From: Trichopria drosophilae
Taxonomy: Eukaryota > Arthropoda > Insecta > Hymenoptera > Diapriidae
NCBI GenBank assembly: GCA_030407085.1
Contig: CM059587.1
Coordinates: forward strand, 100,931,001-100,995,000
Length of the DNA stretch: 64,000 bases
Reading direction: 5' to 3'
The notes beneath the pieces are model-generated. The model did no database searches and was not told the DNA's origin. It saw only the letters and a list, made by a program, of their open reading frames with translations. This document shows positions 1 through 13,200 of the stretch, one piece after another. The first letter of the stretch is position 1; every line of letters begins with the position of its first letter. Made by a program: the position numbers and the translations under genes.

Positions 1-442
1 TGAAAAGTTTTGTTTCTTAAACATTTTTTATATCACGTTAATTTTCCGAGATATAGCAGATTGAAAAAAAATCACATTAATTTGTTCAAAATTAAATAAG
101 TATTTGTAAAGAAATATTAGACAAAATCCCGAAGAGGCAAATTGAAGCTATAGAGATTACCTTTCGATTACACGTTGTACATTTCTGTTGCAATCATTTT
201 TAAAAAAATGGGAGGTGATTGAAAAAGAAAAAAATAATACGAAAATTGACTTTAGTAAATCGAGCATAGTTTGTATGGAAATGTATATATATAAATGAAA
301 CCACTACGACTGAGAAGCTGAAAGTCTCCTCTTTAATTCCCTTTTTTTATTTTTCCCGTACGTTAACTTGGCGATGAGATATCACATTTCAATTTAGCCA
401 AAATTCCGCAAGGGTGAGCTCATACTTTTGAGCGGTACTGAA

Positions 443-590
443 TAATTATATATAATTATATATAATTGTATCTAATTGTATCAAAAATTGTAGATAATTA
501 TGTATAATCGTATATAAACATATATAATTATATATTATTAGATATAATTGGATCTAATTGTATAAGAAATTGTATATAATTATATATAAT
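443..590. repeat. AT-rich simple repeat (ATATAATT-type)
   Basis: Irregular repetition of ATATAATTATATATAATTGT-like units, with interspersed TCTAATTGTATC variants. This is low-complexity DNA with no coding potential. Confidence 0.8.
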
Positions 591-660
591 CCATTTTTTC
601 CCGGGTTAAGAGTTCGTAAAGTGTGAAATTGAAGTTTGGGAAACGCGCAAGAAAAGTCTC

Positions 661-761
661 TGCAAACACAAAAGTAACAGTTGTGTAACAACTATGTAAC
701 ATTTATGTAACAATGTAATCATTACGTAAATATTACACAACTGTTACTTTTCGTGTTTGCA
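661..761. repeat. Short hairpin (inverted repeat, about 28-bp arms)
   Basis: The left arm at 661-688 (TGCAAACACAAAAGTAACAG...) is answered by its reverse complement at about 734-761 with one mismatch (a T to C change). The spacer is about 45 bp and repeats TATGTAAC-like words. It is probably a miniature inverted-repeat element; I could not identify a target duplication. Confidence 0.7.
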
Positions 762-1256
762 AGGATTGGAGTGGATAAAAAAGAATTCATTTTAATGATT
801 CTTAATAGCGGTTTTTTAGACTTGAATCCATTTTCATCCCGAATGCGTCTATTTTTAGGAAATCGAAAATACTAATTCTAATAACTGAATCCCCTGCCAG
901 AAATATGAGTGTCCATTAAGAGTTCATAAAGTGTGAAATTAAAGTTTTGGAAACGCGCAAGAAATGTGTATTCCGCTTCCACGAAAGTTTGATAGGAGTA
1001 CATAAAGCGTGAATATGCACCTTTTAAGAGTTCAACATTTTGCATTTGTGAACAGCTACAATGTTAAAAATGCAGGTGTAAAATTAATAGCGAGTTGTAA
1101 AATTAAACCACAGTTTTACTGGCGAAAGTGTAAAATCACAACTCTAAAAAAATGTAAATTTCCTATTTGGATAGGTATTGTACCACTGCAACAGTAATAT
1201 TAGAAAAAAACTATGGGTCGTAATAATTACCTATTCTGAAAGTTGTAATTTGACTA

Positions 1257-1937
1257 CAGTAGTCCCCACCCTAAGTTATACCGATTAAAATTATACGTCC
1301 ATCCTAAGTTATACATTCGCCTTGTTCAAAGTTATACTACCCAGCAAATCAAAAAGTATACGAAAAATCTGTGTACGATTTAGTACATAATAAGTCTGTT
1401 TTTCCCCGCTCTTTCAGTTACGAATGCGAGTGTATACGATATTATACGCGATACATAAACGCACATAACCTCAAAGAAACGATTGCTTTCGATTATCGAA
1501 TGATTTAAACTCAAAACTAGAAAACAGAACATTTCTTCGAAAATTATGAAAAAAGGAAAACGCTATAATCAATTCTTAGATTAAATTGACAGAATTAAAA
1601 GCTATTCGAAGACGCAACAAATCAATTTTTGGAATTCGTTAAATACGGTTTCGTATAAGATCGAATGAATTCAATTCTGGAATTACAGGTCGTATAAAAT
1701 AGTATGAATTCGAATAAGAATCTAGATAATCAATACGCCACTGGAAAGAAACAGAATGCAAAATATCGATTCCGTATACTTTCTGGTTTATTGGGTAGCT
1801 TTTTCCTCTCCTTCCCCCACCTCATTGCTCGGATATAAAGAAAGATTCGGAAGTGGGGATAGTGAGAGGCTATAACTTTGGAAAATCTTCCGCCATTTTG
1901 AAAGAACCGACCGTATAAATTAGGACGTGATCTGCTG
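1257..1937. mobile_element. TA-flanked miniature inverted-repeat element with another element nested inside
   Basis: The outer element starts CAGTAGTCCCCACCCTAAG at 1257 and ends with a diverged inverted copy at 1937, each end next to TA. Inside it, a second element spans 1340-1795. That one starts CCCAGCAAATC and ends in the inverted form, again with TA on both sides (1338-1339 and 1796-1797). TA duplications and CAG/CCC ends suggest non-autonomous Tc1/mariner-type elements. The outer family recurs at 50190-50379 and 50791-51261. No transposase remnant is visible. Confidence 0.7.
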
Positions 1938-3003
1938 TACTTTGAAAGTTGTAATTTTTAATATTTTGGAAGCAGTGCATTTACAAAATTAATGTTATTT
2001 TACCACTCTGGAAGCTGTAAATTTACAAACTCAATGTTCATTTTACAATTTTCCTGAAAATTTTACTACTCTCAGAGTGAGTCGTAGAAGTTACCTACTC
2101 TCAGAGTAGTAATTTTACAACAGGATTTTTCACAGTGTAAGTACGCTTCGTCAAGTGTACAGGAAGAGTTCCTGATGATTAAGGTATAAGAAAAAAAACT
2201 TACCTTACGAATATTTTTATTTATTTTATATTTATTACTTCGACCCAGACCATAGGTCTGGCGAAGTATTGAATTTGGTCAGTTCCCGCCAAAAAATTAC
2301 CCTATAGTTTTTCATCAAATGTCGACGTTTCAGGCCCTAAGGAACCCAAAGCAACAATAAAAAAATTGGTGTCCGTTAGGTTGTACGTCCGTCCGCCCGT
2401 GGGCAAAATTTTGTATACGCGATATCTCACGACTGGCAGGACGAATTTAAAAAGTACAAACGGATTTGGGTTTCTCTTGGCCAAACTTAGATCTGATTAG
2501 TTTTTGGAGACAATGCATACTAGATTATGGGGAGGTTTAACAAAAAAAAAAACGCTCAAAAACACGTTTTTTCCATTTTTTAACAAAAAATACAAATCGT
2601 ACAAAAAAATGTTTTAAACAAAAAATATAGAACATCGAATTCTCTACAAGAAAGGTTGTATTCATTTCTTCGTAAAATCAACGAAAATACCGTAAAAAAC
2701 GGAAACCGAAGTATCCCACATATAAAAAAATTTATTTCCTGCAACCGGACCTGTCAAAAACTCGACTAAACCGCGTTTTTTTTAAGCATCAGTGTGAACA
2801 AGACGTGCTCATTTATCAGTGCTTCGGCTGACCTGCGGTTTCCTTAAATAAAAAAATATATATATTTAAGAATATTATATACAAAATGTTAACCTTAAGA
2901 GCATCCTATAGGGAGATTACGTAACATTAATTTAAAAATTATCCTGTAACCTCTATATAATAATAATACATGATAATAATGATCGACCGTTCGAAATATA
3001 AAT
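1938..3003. other. Gene-free stretch with repeat fragments
   Basis: No gene is seen. A short palindrome, CAGACCATAGGTCTG, lies at 2246-2260; its surroundings (CGAAGTATTGAAT) resemble the centre of the large inverted repeat at 3004-3439. The segment 2555-2690 looks like a diverged arm of the foldback family at 12531-13699, sharing the pattern AAAAAAATGTTT...AGAA...TTCTCTACA. Confidence 0.5.
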
Positions 3004-3439
3004 TAATAAACTTTTTAGTTTTGGTATTTTTCGGTCTAATAAAAAATTAACAACAAATTTTTTTTATAACTTGAATCAGAATTAAATTTTAGGGAGGGAA
3101 TAAACTATTTAATTTAGGGAAAAAAAATGTTTAAAAAATGTTTTAGAAGTAAATCATTATAATGAAAATAAATTTTGTTTATAAAAAAGTTGTAACGAAT
3201 TTATACGTTTCGACCCGGGTATAGGTCCTCTTCAGTATTGAATGTGATTCAAGTTTTTTATAAACAAAATTTATTTTCATTATAATGATTTACTTCTAAA
3301 ACATTTTTTAAACATTTATTTCCCCTAAATTAAATAGTTTATTCGCTCCCTAAAATTTAATTCTGATTCAAGTTATAAAAAAAATTTGTTGTTAATTTTT
3401 TATTAGACCGAAAAATACCAAAACTAAAAAGTTTATTAC
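3004..3439. repeat. Long near-perfect inverted repeat (about 200-bp arms)
   Basis: The left arm (about 3004-3200) and right arm (about 3245-3439) are reverse complements with very few differences. They surround a centre containing GACCCGGGTATAGGTCC. The left arm starts TAATAAACTTTTTAG and the right arm ends CTAAAAAGTTTATTA. A single arm of the same family, without its partner, occurs at about 42606-42800. This could be a foldback transposon. Transcription through it would give long double-stranded RNA. Confidence 0.85.
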
Positions 3440-3954
3440 TCTATATAATAACTTCTTAATCTCCATGTAATGTTAGTTAGCAAGCATACACTTGAGAGGT
3501 TACTATAATAGCTTACAGTTTAACATTAATATTCAATGACGATGATGTTCAATTTTATAAATAACATTTTTAATTTTCAATTTTTGTGATTAATTATATA
3601 TCTTAAGATATTTGTAATAATAGTATGGTAACTACTGGTAAATAAACTACTAACAAAACATTTATATAACATTTTTTCAAAGTATTAAAGACATACCAAA
3701 TGTAGCTTCTACCCGTTGGTCTGCAGACGTTGCACTCTTATTCTAACAAGACCATGTGACCACTCTTCTAGCAGCAAATTTAAAAAAAAAAGTAATAATA
3801 CTTCTATAGTTAGTCTTATAACTGGTGTTGAACGCACGTATTTATTCGCATGTTATGTTATGGCTACCTAAGCTTTACTAAACGAAATATAGTGGTCGCA
3901 AAACAGGGATGCAAAGTTCTGCAGCATGGATATTTAATGAATCAAGGCACGGGA
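3440..3954. other. Gene-free stretch upstream of receptor gene A
   Basis: AT-rich sequence with no coding potential or named element. It leads into the conserved 5' block of receptor gene A. Confidence 0.5.
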
Positions 3955-4075
3955 AAAAATTCAAGAAGTTTCAAGCATTATTCATAAAATATGAACCAAT
4001 CCCGCGAGACGGTCGTAAAGCGATGATTACTCATTGATTTATTTTTCTTTTCATTTCATTGAACATTCGACTGTA
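3955..4075 (+). promoter_or_regulatory. Conserved 5' block of receptor gene A
   Basis: This segment contains TCATAAAATATGAA, a GTAAAGCGATGATTACTCAT stretch, TTGATTTATTTTTC and TTCATTGAACATTCGAC. Related segments in the same order lie before receptor genes B (30300-30425) and C (43390-43525). It sits about 230-340 bp before the start codon at 4296. Its place and preservation suggest promoter or 5' untranslated sequence duplicated with the gene. The transcription start is not known. Confidence 0.55.
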
Positions 4076-4295
4076 CATTTGTTTAGACCTCTTAGTCTCT
4101 CGAATTTCATAATTCCAAGATACCATTCGAAAGTCGCATGTGAGATACACAAGTATAGAAATAAGCTGCCGTATAAAATGTAATCAAAATTCATTTCAAA
4201 ATTTTAACATTTGCAAAAATTGCAACAGGTATGATGCTATAAGACCAAAAGATTTTTGGAAAATTAAGGTTTTATCATCGATGAGTTAAATAAAA

Positions 4296-7200
4296 ATGAT
4301 TGAAACTAAGTGTCTAAGTGGTGAACTTGGAAAAGAAGGTAATTAAAGATAATTGTCCCTCTTTAGAGTGGATTTTTACTCAACACAGAGTGAGTTTTCA
4401 CTCCATAAATATTAAGAATCACCCATTTAGAGTAAAGATTCACTATTTCACTAAAGTAGGTCGATATTTACTCGATAACAAATGAATTCTTAAGAAATTT
4501 ACAAAGTGCAAAGCCTCACTTTTTGGCATTTATAGAAAAAATTTTAATTTTACTAATGTCGGACGCCATTTTTTTTCAGATTTTGAATGGGCCGTCGGAT
4601 GGAATCGTTCGTGCTTTACAATGCTTGGCGTATGGCCTGAATATAGGCCAAATTTTCGACAAACAATACAAGCACCTTTACTCATACTTTTTCTAACGAT
4701 ATCCCTGTTATTACCAGAATTTTGGGCACTGATCCTGGTCATCAATCAACTATCGCTCGTCCTGGAAAATTTGTTCGTCGTTTGCGCCGTTTCCACAATC
4801 AAGCTGGTTATATACTGGCAAAGCAAACAAAGTAACGTCGAAATTTTTATATTTATTTCGTGCTGTTTAAGATACTGATAAATATAATATAAAATAGGAA
4901 GTATTTTTAAGAATATACTCAATACAAAAACCGAAGTAAGAAAAAGGATATTAATTAAACAATAAGTGTTTTTTCTGATTAATTCTGATATATATCAACG
5001 TTAAATTAATTTGTTTCCATCGAAATAAAAAAATTACATCTTTGGTCATTTTTTGATACATTTGATGGTCATTTTACAAGTACCATAAATTATAAAAAAG
5101 ATTAAATTGATTCAGAATTTATTATTCGGTAGTTTTTGATTTGAAAAGTATTCATATTTCGGTATTTTGGTCTGTTAATAAAATAGTATTGAGAAACCCT
5201 AAAAACCTTTGAGTGATGACATTCTAGCCCGCTTTTTTTTAAATGTCCGCCATGTTTCATCCTCTATTATAAATTTGGAGAAATCTAACATTAGTTTTGT
5301 ATTCAGCGACCCCAAAAACCCTGAAGTATATTTCATACATATTCACTTTTACAAAATCTGTCTACCATTTTGTATCCGCCATTTTTAATTTCTAAAATCA
5401 GTCCCATGATTTTGCTTCAATTTATTCTGAAACATAGAAGAGAAGATATGAGAATGAAGCCGCAATATTAAAAAAATTGCATTTTATTTCAGTTTTATGC
5501 ATTTATCGTAAACAATACAAATCAGACCAAAAAATGTTTTTAACGAAAAAAAGTCATAGAATCAAATTCTTTACAGAAAAACTTAGATTCATTTGCATCC
5601 TACTATAAACGCTAATGCGACAAAAGATGGATTTACCTGAGAATAATCGGTTTGTTATATCACATAACCTTATTTATAACACAGTTTCGTGTTCTAGAGT
5701 ATTTATATACATTATATTATCTTTGACATTACGAAAAAAATGCATCAATCCTTTTTTGTTCAGAACTTGATGCTCTATGATTTTGTTTGAAATACGGTTT
5801 TTTCAAAATCGCTAAAATACTTGGATGCCCATCACCATCGGCCTCTTATTTAATTGTTTTTAACCCTAATCGACCCAAGTGCACGGATTTCCGACGTCGA
5901 CTTTGATTGCACACTATATTTACAAAATATAATGTTTGGCTACTACGAAGGTCATATCTTATGTTTTCGAAGTTGCTCTATCGATTGGCGCTGGCAAATT
6001 TGCAAGAAAATGATACCTAACCTCTAATTTTTAAGGAAATTACAAAAAGATTTTTCGTTACTTTTTTTCTGTATTGTTCGGCGAGAAAGCATTTTTCCAT
6101 CATTACAAAATGTATCAGAAAAGTCCTCCCGATACCTAAGGAATAAGATAACGCCTTAGAAATATTTTTTTTTTCAAATCGACGTTTTCAAAATGGCTGC
6201 CTACGGAACCATTGTCTTTCGAATGATGAATTTCGATATTTATAACTCTTTTTTCGTGTTTCCAAGTTCAGAATATAATTGTAGGGGGGTTTTCGGGTTC
6301 GTAGAATACGATCTCGATGTCAAAAATACGAAATCCAAGATGGCGGATCCAATATGGCGAATGTCTGATCCAAAAATCGTTATTTCTTATCGAATAAGGT
6401 AGAAGCTACTCGTATAGGGGTTGTCGGCGTCGCTGAACTTGTTCCCGATGTCAAACATACGAAATTCAAGATGGCGGATCTAATATACCGAAAGTCTGAA
6501 GCCAAATTCATTGTTTTGTATCGAATCGGACAGGAATTATATGTCTGCATACGAGTTCATTAAATTTCATGCAGTAAAACTTTCACTCCAAACCTGTAGC
6601 TAGCAGCAGGTTCATTCTAAATGAAATGAATATTCACTCGAAAAGAATGAGATCATCGATTTTAAAGAAAAGAGAGGAGAAATGTCTAAGCAAAAGAGTC
6701 TGAACAAAAGAATCTCAACCAAATAGTGAACAAATTCACTCTAATTTTCTAGTGAACATTCGCTCTCAGTGTGGAGTGAAATTTTATTCAATGAGAGTAA
6801 GATTTGTTATATTATTACTTACCGCGCAAACAACGTAGTTACCACCGATCCGAAAACGAACTCCATACGCGTAATTTCTGACTTATTCTGAAAGACAGAA
6901 TGAATTTTGCATCACGCATTCGCCATCTTGGATCCGAAATCTTGAATTTCTAATTTTTGACATCGGGATTGTGTTCTGCAACCCGAAAACCCCCGTAAAA
7001 ATAATAATATTCAGAACTTGGAAACATGAAAAAGAAATTATAAATATCGAAATTCATCATTCGAAAGATAATGGTTCCGTAGGCAGCCATTTTGAAAACG
7101 TCGATATGAAAAAAAAAAATTTCTAAGGCGTTTTTATTCCTTAGGTATTGGGACAACTTTTCTGATACATTTTGTAATGATAAAAAAATGCTTTCCCGGA

Positions 7201-10200
7201 GAATAATACAGAAAAAGAGAAAAAAAGTAACGAAAAATCAGTATATTTTTTCTAATTTCTTAAAAATTAGAGGTTAAGTGTCATTTTCTTGCAAATTTGT
7301 CAGCGAGAGCGACCTCGAAAACATAAGATATGACCTTCATCGTAGCCAAACATTATATTTTGTAAATATAGTGTACAATCATAATCAATTGCACTTGGGC
7401 CGATTAGGGTTAAGGCAGTTTTGAAATGGTTTTTAGGAGTACCCGATAACTCCATCTTAGGAAACCTCATGAATGATAACTCCGGAATCTTGTTCTGTTC
7501 TGCTCATATAATCTATTCAGATGATCCGCAGATCGTAACTCAAATAGGAACAGTCCGATCTTGATCATACCATCTGTTTCTAACCATCTCAAAACAACCA
7601 ATTGGTCACTCAATGTAACAAAAACTAGGCTACATTTCTTGCACAACCTATGTAATCGCTAACTAAGACGTACAGATATTTATTCTTTTTTGGTAGTCTC
7701 ATGTGCCATATATTAACATCCCATGCACCATAATATCATTCGACAGTATTTATCTATAGCTTTGGGTTATGGACCAGGTTTAATTGCAAGCGAAAATTTT
7801 ATAATCCAGATAGCTATGAGCATACCTTACTTTTTTTGGTCCGAGACTTTTGGAAATCTGTTCCCGAATACAAAACTACTTATTATTAATTCTTAATCCA
7901 GAAAATATACCTTAAATTTTTACCTGGGTACTGTAGATGCCTGGAGTTGTTTTCATATCATATATCTTATAGATCTGAAATGTTATTAAAAATAAAATTT
8001 CTTTAAAGAGTTTATAGATATCATTGAAATCATCATGAGCGACTGGTGCAGAGATAAATTCGATTGGGAACGTGACATTATGTTAAAAATGGCAAGACGA
8101 GGACGGATCATTACCATATGTAGCTACTTGTTTCTAATATCGTCCTGCGTGGGAATATATATCGGCCCTTCAGTGGGTTTTACTTTTCGACAAAGAAGTA
8201 ATATCACTGATCCTGAATATCGACAACTCCCAGGGCAATCTTTCTATCCGTATGACGTTGCTAAAACACCGCTTTATCAAATAACGTTCATTGTGCAGTT
8301 TATTTGTGGTGTTATTATAAGTGCTTGTTTTTCTGGCACTGTCGTGTTTTTCGCTTCCATGGTATACCATGTTTGTGGACAACTGGAAATCCTGACTACG
8401 AAAATTAATAATTTACACGTACCGATGGAGTCTGATGATACCCGTGATGACACCTGGTTAAGATCAATCAAAATTCTGGATAAAGATATTGGGGATATCG
8501 TAAGCAATCACGTGCATATTATTAAGTAAATAATCTTTTAATCAATAGACATATACCTTCATCTTATATGCAAAAAATCATTTCATCTTTGAGTATATAT
8601 GATCAGTCATATGAAAATGAAAAGATATTGACTATCAAAGTTCTAAGTTTGTTGTATTTTTAAGGACTATTGATTTGGTTGAAAGATTCTTCAGGTTGCT
8701 GTTGCTCGTTGAAATATTCAATTTATCGTTTCTTATGTGTTCGCTCGGATTTCAAGTTATAAATGTAAGATTTTTTCATTACTTTTAATTTCGCTGCTTT
8801 GCATGGCTTGAAAATTTTTAAATTAACGTGTATGGAGCATGTTATGCATGAAAACGCTTGGTACTTGAAATTGATCATAAAACTTGAGGAAAATACAAAA
8901 AATAAACGTAAATAAGATTCCGGGACCTAAAGCAAACTACGCAGTAGCAAGAAAGTATTGAATTCAGTTAGCTAGACTTCATAGCCATCTGGACTGCAGC
9001 CAGGAGGAATGTTTAAAATATGGTTGTTAAAAAGATAATAAGGGCTAAAGAACAGATTTTTTGCCATAACATTTTTTAAAATAAAAATTGAGCATTTCTA
9101 GTTATTAAAATAGAGTTTTTCTGGAATGACCTTCAGAAGGTCACAAGTTCAAAAATCGTCCAGAAGCTCAAGACTCTGAAAATTATTTTATTATTATCAT
9201 TAAGATTCCGTATTATAATTTTATTTAAATTATAATAGAGGTTAAAATTTAATAACGCAGTCTTATTTTTGCTAATTCTTCTCCTAATCATATGTTTAGT
9301 GTATTTGTAAGTTATTGGGAGTAGCTTTAAAAATTTGCATTAAAACTTATTAAAGGGTAAAAATACTGTCCTCAGAGGCAAGGGGTCAAGAGAGGTAAAT
9401 AAACACCCAAAATGAAAAAGATTTTACTATGTTCTCGTCGTTTCTGGGTAATGCAAAGAGTAATTTTAGCAGATAAAGTAAGGTTTTAAATAGAAAAAGA
9501 TCATTTTGACCTTAAATAATTGACTTTGACCGCAAAGTCATCTTAAACACTTGTGTTCGTAGGTCACATACTTACGCAACCATAGGTTCACACATAAATT
9601 CCCTAAAGTTTAGTGAAAATAGGTTTTGCATTATTTTTTAATATGTGACCTTCTGAAGGTCATTCTAGAAAAAGATTAATTATCATTTCAGATTTAAAAG
9701 TTTCCACTCTTTCTGTTGCTAAAAATCGGGGTTTCTAATTTAAAAAATTACGTTGACCTCTAAATAAACTTGAATATTAACGAGTTCAAAACCATTAATG
9801 TAAAATGGTGGTCCTCGTTATCATCAACAACTTTTGTTTAAATATTTTCATACTTACTACGTCCGAACCGTTGTTTCTGGGTAACGCTAAAAGTAAATTT
9901 ACCTGTTAAAGTAAGGTTCTTAATTAAAATATATCACATTGACCGTAAAATGTCTTTGAAAGTTGACCGCAAAGTCACCTTCAACATTTTTGTAAGTAGA
10001 CTACGTACCTACGCAACTATAGGTTACCATATAAATTCCCTAAAGTTCAGAGAAAACAGATCTAGGTGATTATTCAATATATGACCTTCTGAAGGTCATT
10101 CTAGAAAATGATTAATTATCATTTCAAATGTAAAAGTTTCCTGTTGTTAAAAATTGGGGTTCCTAATTAAAAATTGATGTTGACCTGTAAATAACCTTGA

Positions 10201-13200
10201 ACTTTTGTCTAAATTTTTGTTTAATTTATCCAGTATATATTTTTAACGTACTATAATGGATTATTATAAAGATGTAAGGCCGAGTGACATGTTTTGTTAT
10301 TTATGCTATTTAGTTCTTATTGTCTAAACATTTGTGTAGGTAGAATGACAAATTTATTACAGTATAAAATGGTACCAGTACACTTAATCGTATTCTATTT
10401 CATCGTACGCCACTTCATAGCCTTCCGTTTCATCGTCTGGACCCTTCATCGTCTACGACACTTCATCGTCTGGGACATTTCATCGTCTGGGACACTTCAT
10501 CGTCTGGGACACTTCATCGTCTGGGACACTTCATCGTCTGGGACATTTCATCGTCTGCGACGCTTCATCGTCTGGGACACTTCATGGTCTGGGACATTTC
10601 ATCGTCGGGGACACTTCATAGTTTCTTATGTTATTAGCTATTCTACGTGCACCAGGTCTTCAGGGTCGCCGATTACGGGCTAGGTGGTGGGATCCGTAGA
10701 ATTTCATGTTATTAGCTATTCTGCGAGTACTGGGTGTATAGAGTTGCCGATTACGTGGTCTAGGTAGTGCGATCCGTAGCTTTTTATGTTATTAGCTCAA
10801 ATACGTGCATCAGGTGTTCAGAGTCGCCGATTACGGGATCTAGGTAGTGCGCTACGTAGCTTTTTATGTTATTAGCTCAAATACGAGCACCAGGTGTTCG
10901 CGGTCGTCGATTACGAGATATAGGTACTGCGCTCCGTAGCTTTTTATGTTATTAGCGCAAATACGTGCACCAGGGAATCGCAGGTATATATGGACTCGTG
11001 GAGCTTGAATCCACCGTTGTCCCTATGTCATGGGGAAACTCTGCCCCCTAGACCCCATTCTTGTACTAATTGAACCTAACTAACCCCCTTAGGGTGTTAT
11101 AAGGTTTGCGACGCCACGTGCGACTCGGGGAGCTTATAGTGCAAATAGTAGGAGAAAGTCGACCAAACCCAACCGGGTTGTACCTACTACCCCCTGCTCT
11201 ATATCTCCCATCACGGTCGGCATTGGGCCACCCTCCTCTACTTATTGCCCTCCATTGGAAAAAAAAATTGTGCATACAATCAATTAACCATTTCATGGTA
11301 TATCCGGAGGGATGCATTTTTCACGTGGGTTTAATCACATCTATTGGTTGGTTAGGTTATTATAAAAAGGGGGGTCTGAGGGCGGAGCCCCCCAGGACAT
11401 AGGGACAACGGTGGATCCAAGCTCTCCGAGTCGCACGTGGGTTCGCAAACCTTACAACACCCTGAGGGGTTAGTTACGTTCAGTTAGTATAAGAAGGGGG
11501 TATGGAGGGCGGAGCCCCCCATGACACAGGGACAACGGTGGATCCGTTCCCTATGGGGAAATTTTTTCCAGGAAATTATATAGAATAGCTAATAACATAA
11601 AAAGCTACAGAGCGCACCACCTTGACCCCGTAATCGGTGATCCTGAACACCTGGTGCACGTATTTGAGCTAATAACATAAAAAGCTACGGTGCGCACTGA
11701 ACACCAGGTTTTTAGGGTCGTCGATTACGGGGTCTAGGTGTCGCGTTCCGTAGATTTTCATTTTTATAACTAAAAAACGTGCCCCCGGTGTTTGGGGTTG
11801 CCGATCATGTAGTCTAGGTATCCACTTGGTGTTAACTCACGATGACCTTGAGGTCAAAGTTGAAGGTCATTTCAAGGTCAAATCAATTTTATCTAATAAA
11901 CAACGGAAACTTTGTCCTTGACCTTGGGCCAAATTTGAAAAAATTTGAAGGTCATTTCAAGGTCAAATCAAAATATGTTCAAATTTGAAGAAAAATTCGC
12001 AAAATTGATTTGACCTTGAAATGACCTTCAACTTTGACCTCAAGGTCATCGTTGGTTAACTCGAAGTCAATACCTAGACCACTTGATCGTCGACCCCAAA
12101 CTCCTGGTGCATATTTTTTAGTTGAAAAGATGAAAAACTACGGAGCGCGATTCCTAGACACCGTAATCGCCGACCTTGAACACCTGGTGCACGTATTTGA
12201 GCTAATAACATAAAAAGCTACGAAGCGCACCACCTCGACCCCGTAATCGGTGACCCCGAACACCTGGTGCACGTATTTGAGCTAATAACATAAAAAGCTA
12301 CGGAGCGCACTACCTAGACCACGTAATCGTCGACCCTAAATACCCAGTGCACGTAGAATAGCTAATATCATAAAAAGCTACATAGCGCACCACCTAGACC
12401 CCGTAATCGGTGACCCCGAACACCTGGTGCACGTATTTGAGCTAATAACGTAAAAAGCTACGGAGCACACTTATCTAGACCACGTAATCGTCGACCCTAA
12501 ATACCCAGTGCACGTAGAATAGCTAATATCGGTAAATCTTTACAAAACGGGCATCCTCGCAAACAAAAAATTAACTACACTATTTCGATGTATTTTTGCC
12601 CGCTGATTACGAATATGATCATAAAAATTGGGGGTCGGACGTATTGAAGTCGCTATGTTGTAAAAACAGCCAAAAAATGGGTATTTTTTTAGTTTTTTGT
12701 ATTTATTTTGATAACTAAGCCTTAGACGAAAAAATGTTTCCAGCAAAAAATTTAGAACGTGAAATTCTGTATAAAAAAGGTTGAATACATTTTTTTGTAA
12801 TCGCAAAGGACATCAAGTAAAACAGCGACGAATTCCCTAAGCCCACGCAGTGGTAATTACAGGGTCGCGTACTTCACATGGGTTCGATTGTTACAAACAC
12901 TTATTGGTTGGAGGTTAGGCTAGTATAATAACGGGGAGTCTGGGGGGTGGAGCCCCCCAGCATGCATGCACGTCTTAGGCTCACACAGTGGTAATTACAG
13001 GGACATGTACTTCACACATTTTCGTAACCTCTAACCAACAGATGTTTGTAAAAATCGAACCCATGTGAAGTGCGTGTCCCTGTAATTACCACTGTGTGAG
13101 TCTAAGACGTGCATGCGTGCTGTGGGGCTCCGCCCCCCACACCCCCCGTTTTTATACTAGCCTAACCTCCAACCAATAAGTGTTTGTAACAATCGAACCT

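Larger units (their letters stand above)
1..1256. other. Gene-free repeat-rich stretch
   Basis: I see no convincing gene here. The single short open frame at 1009-1197 has no family resemblance and lies in low-complexity DNA. The stretch holds an AT-rich simple repeat (about 443-590), a hairpin (661-761) and a diverged direct repeat: the segment around 604-655 (starts TTAAGAGTTCGTAAAGTGTG) comes back around 915-965 with a few changes, and a third short version follows near 992. Confidence 0.6.

Noticed and set aside
6193..7156. Two frames sharing MAAYGTI-FRMMNFDIYN, looking like a small gene family
   Set aside because: They are mirror images in the two arms of one foldback element.
7740..7896. 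An open stretch reading LGYGPGLIASENF...SIPYFFWSETFG, once considered as a leftover receptor exon
   Set aside because: It lacks clear DFEW/GVWP or other receptor motifs and has no splice borders in the right phase; similarity is too weak to call.
10294..10683. 129-codon open frame with repeated FIVWD-SSSGT peptide units
   Set aside because: It is a translation of the 17-bp minisatellite, which keeps frames open by chance; there is no start context or homologue.
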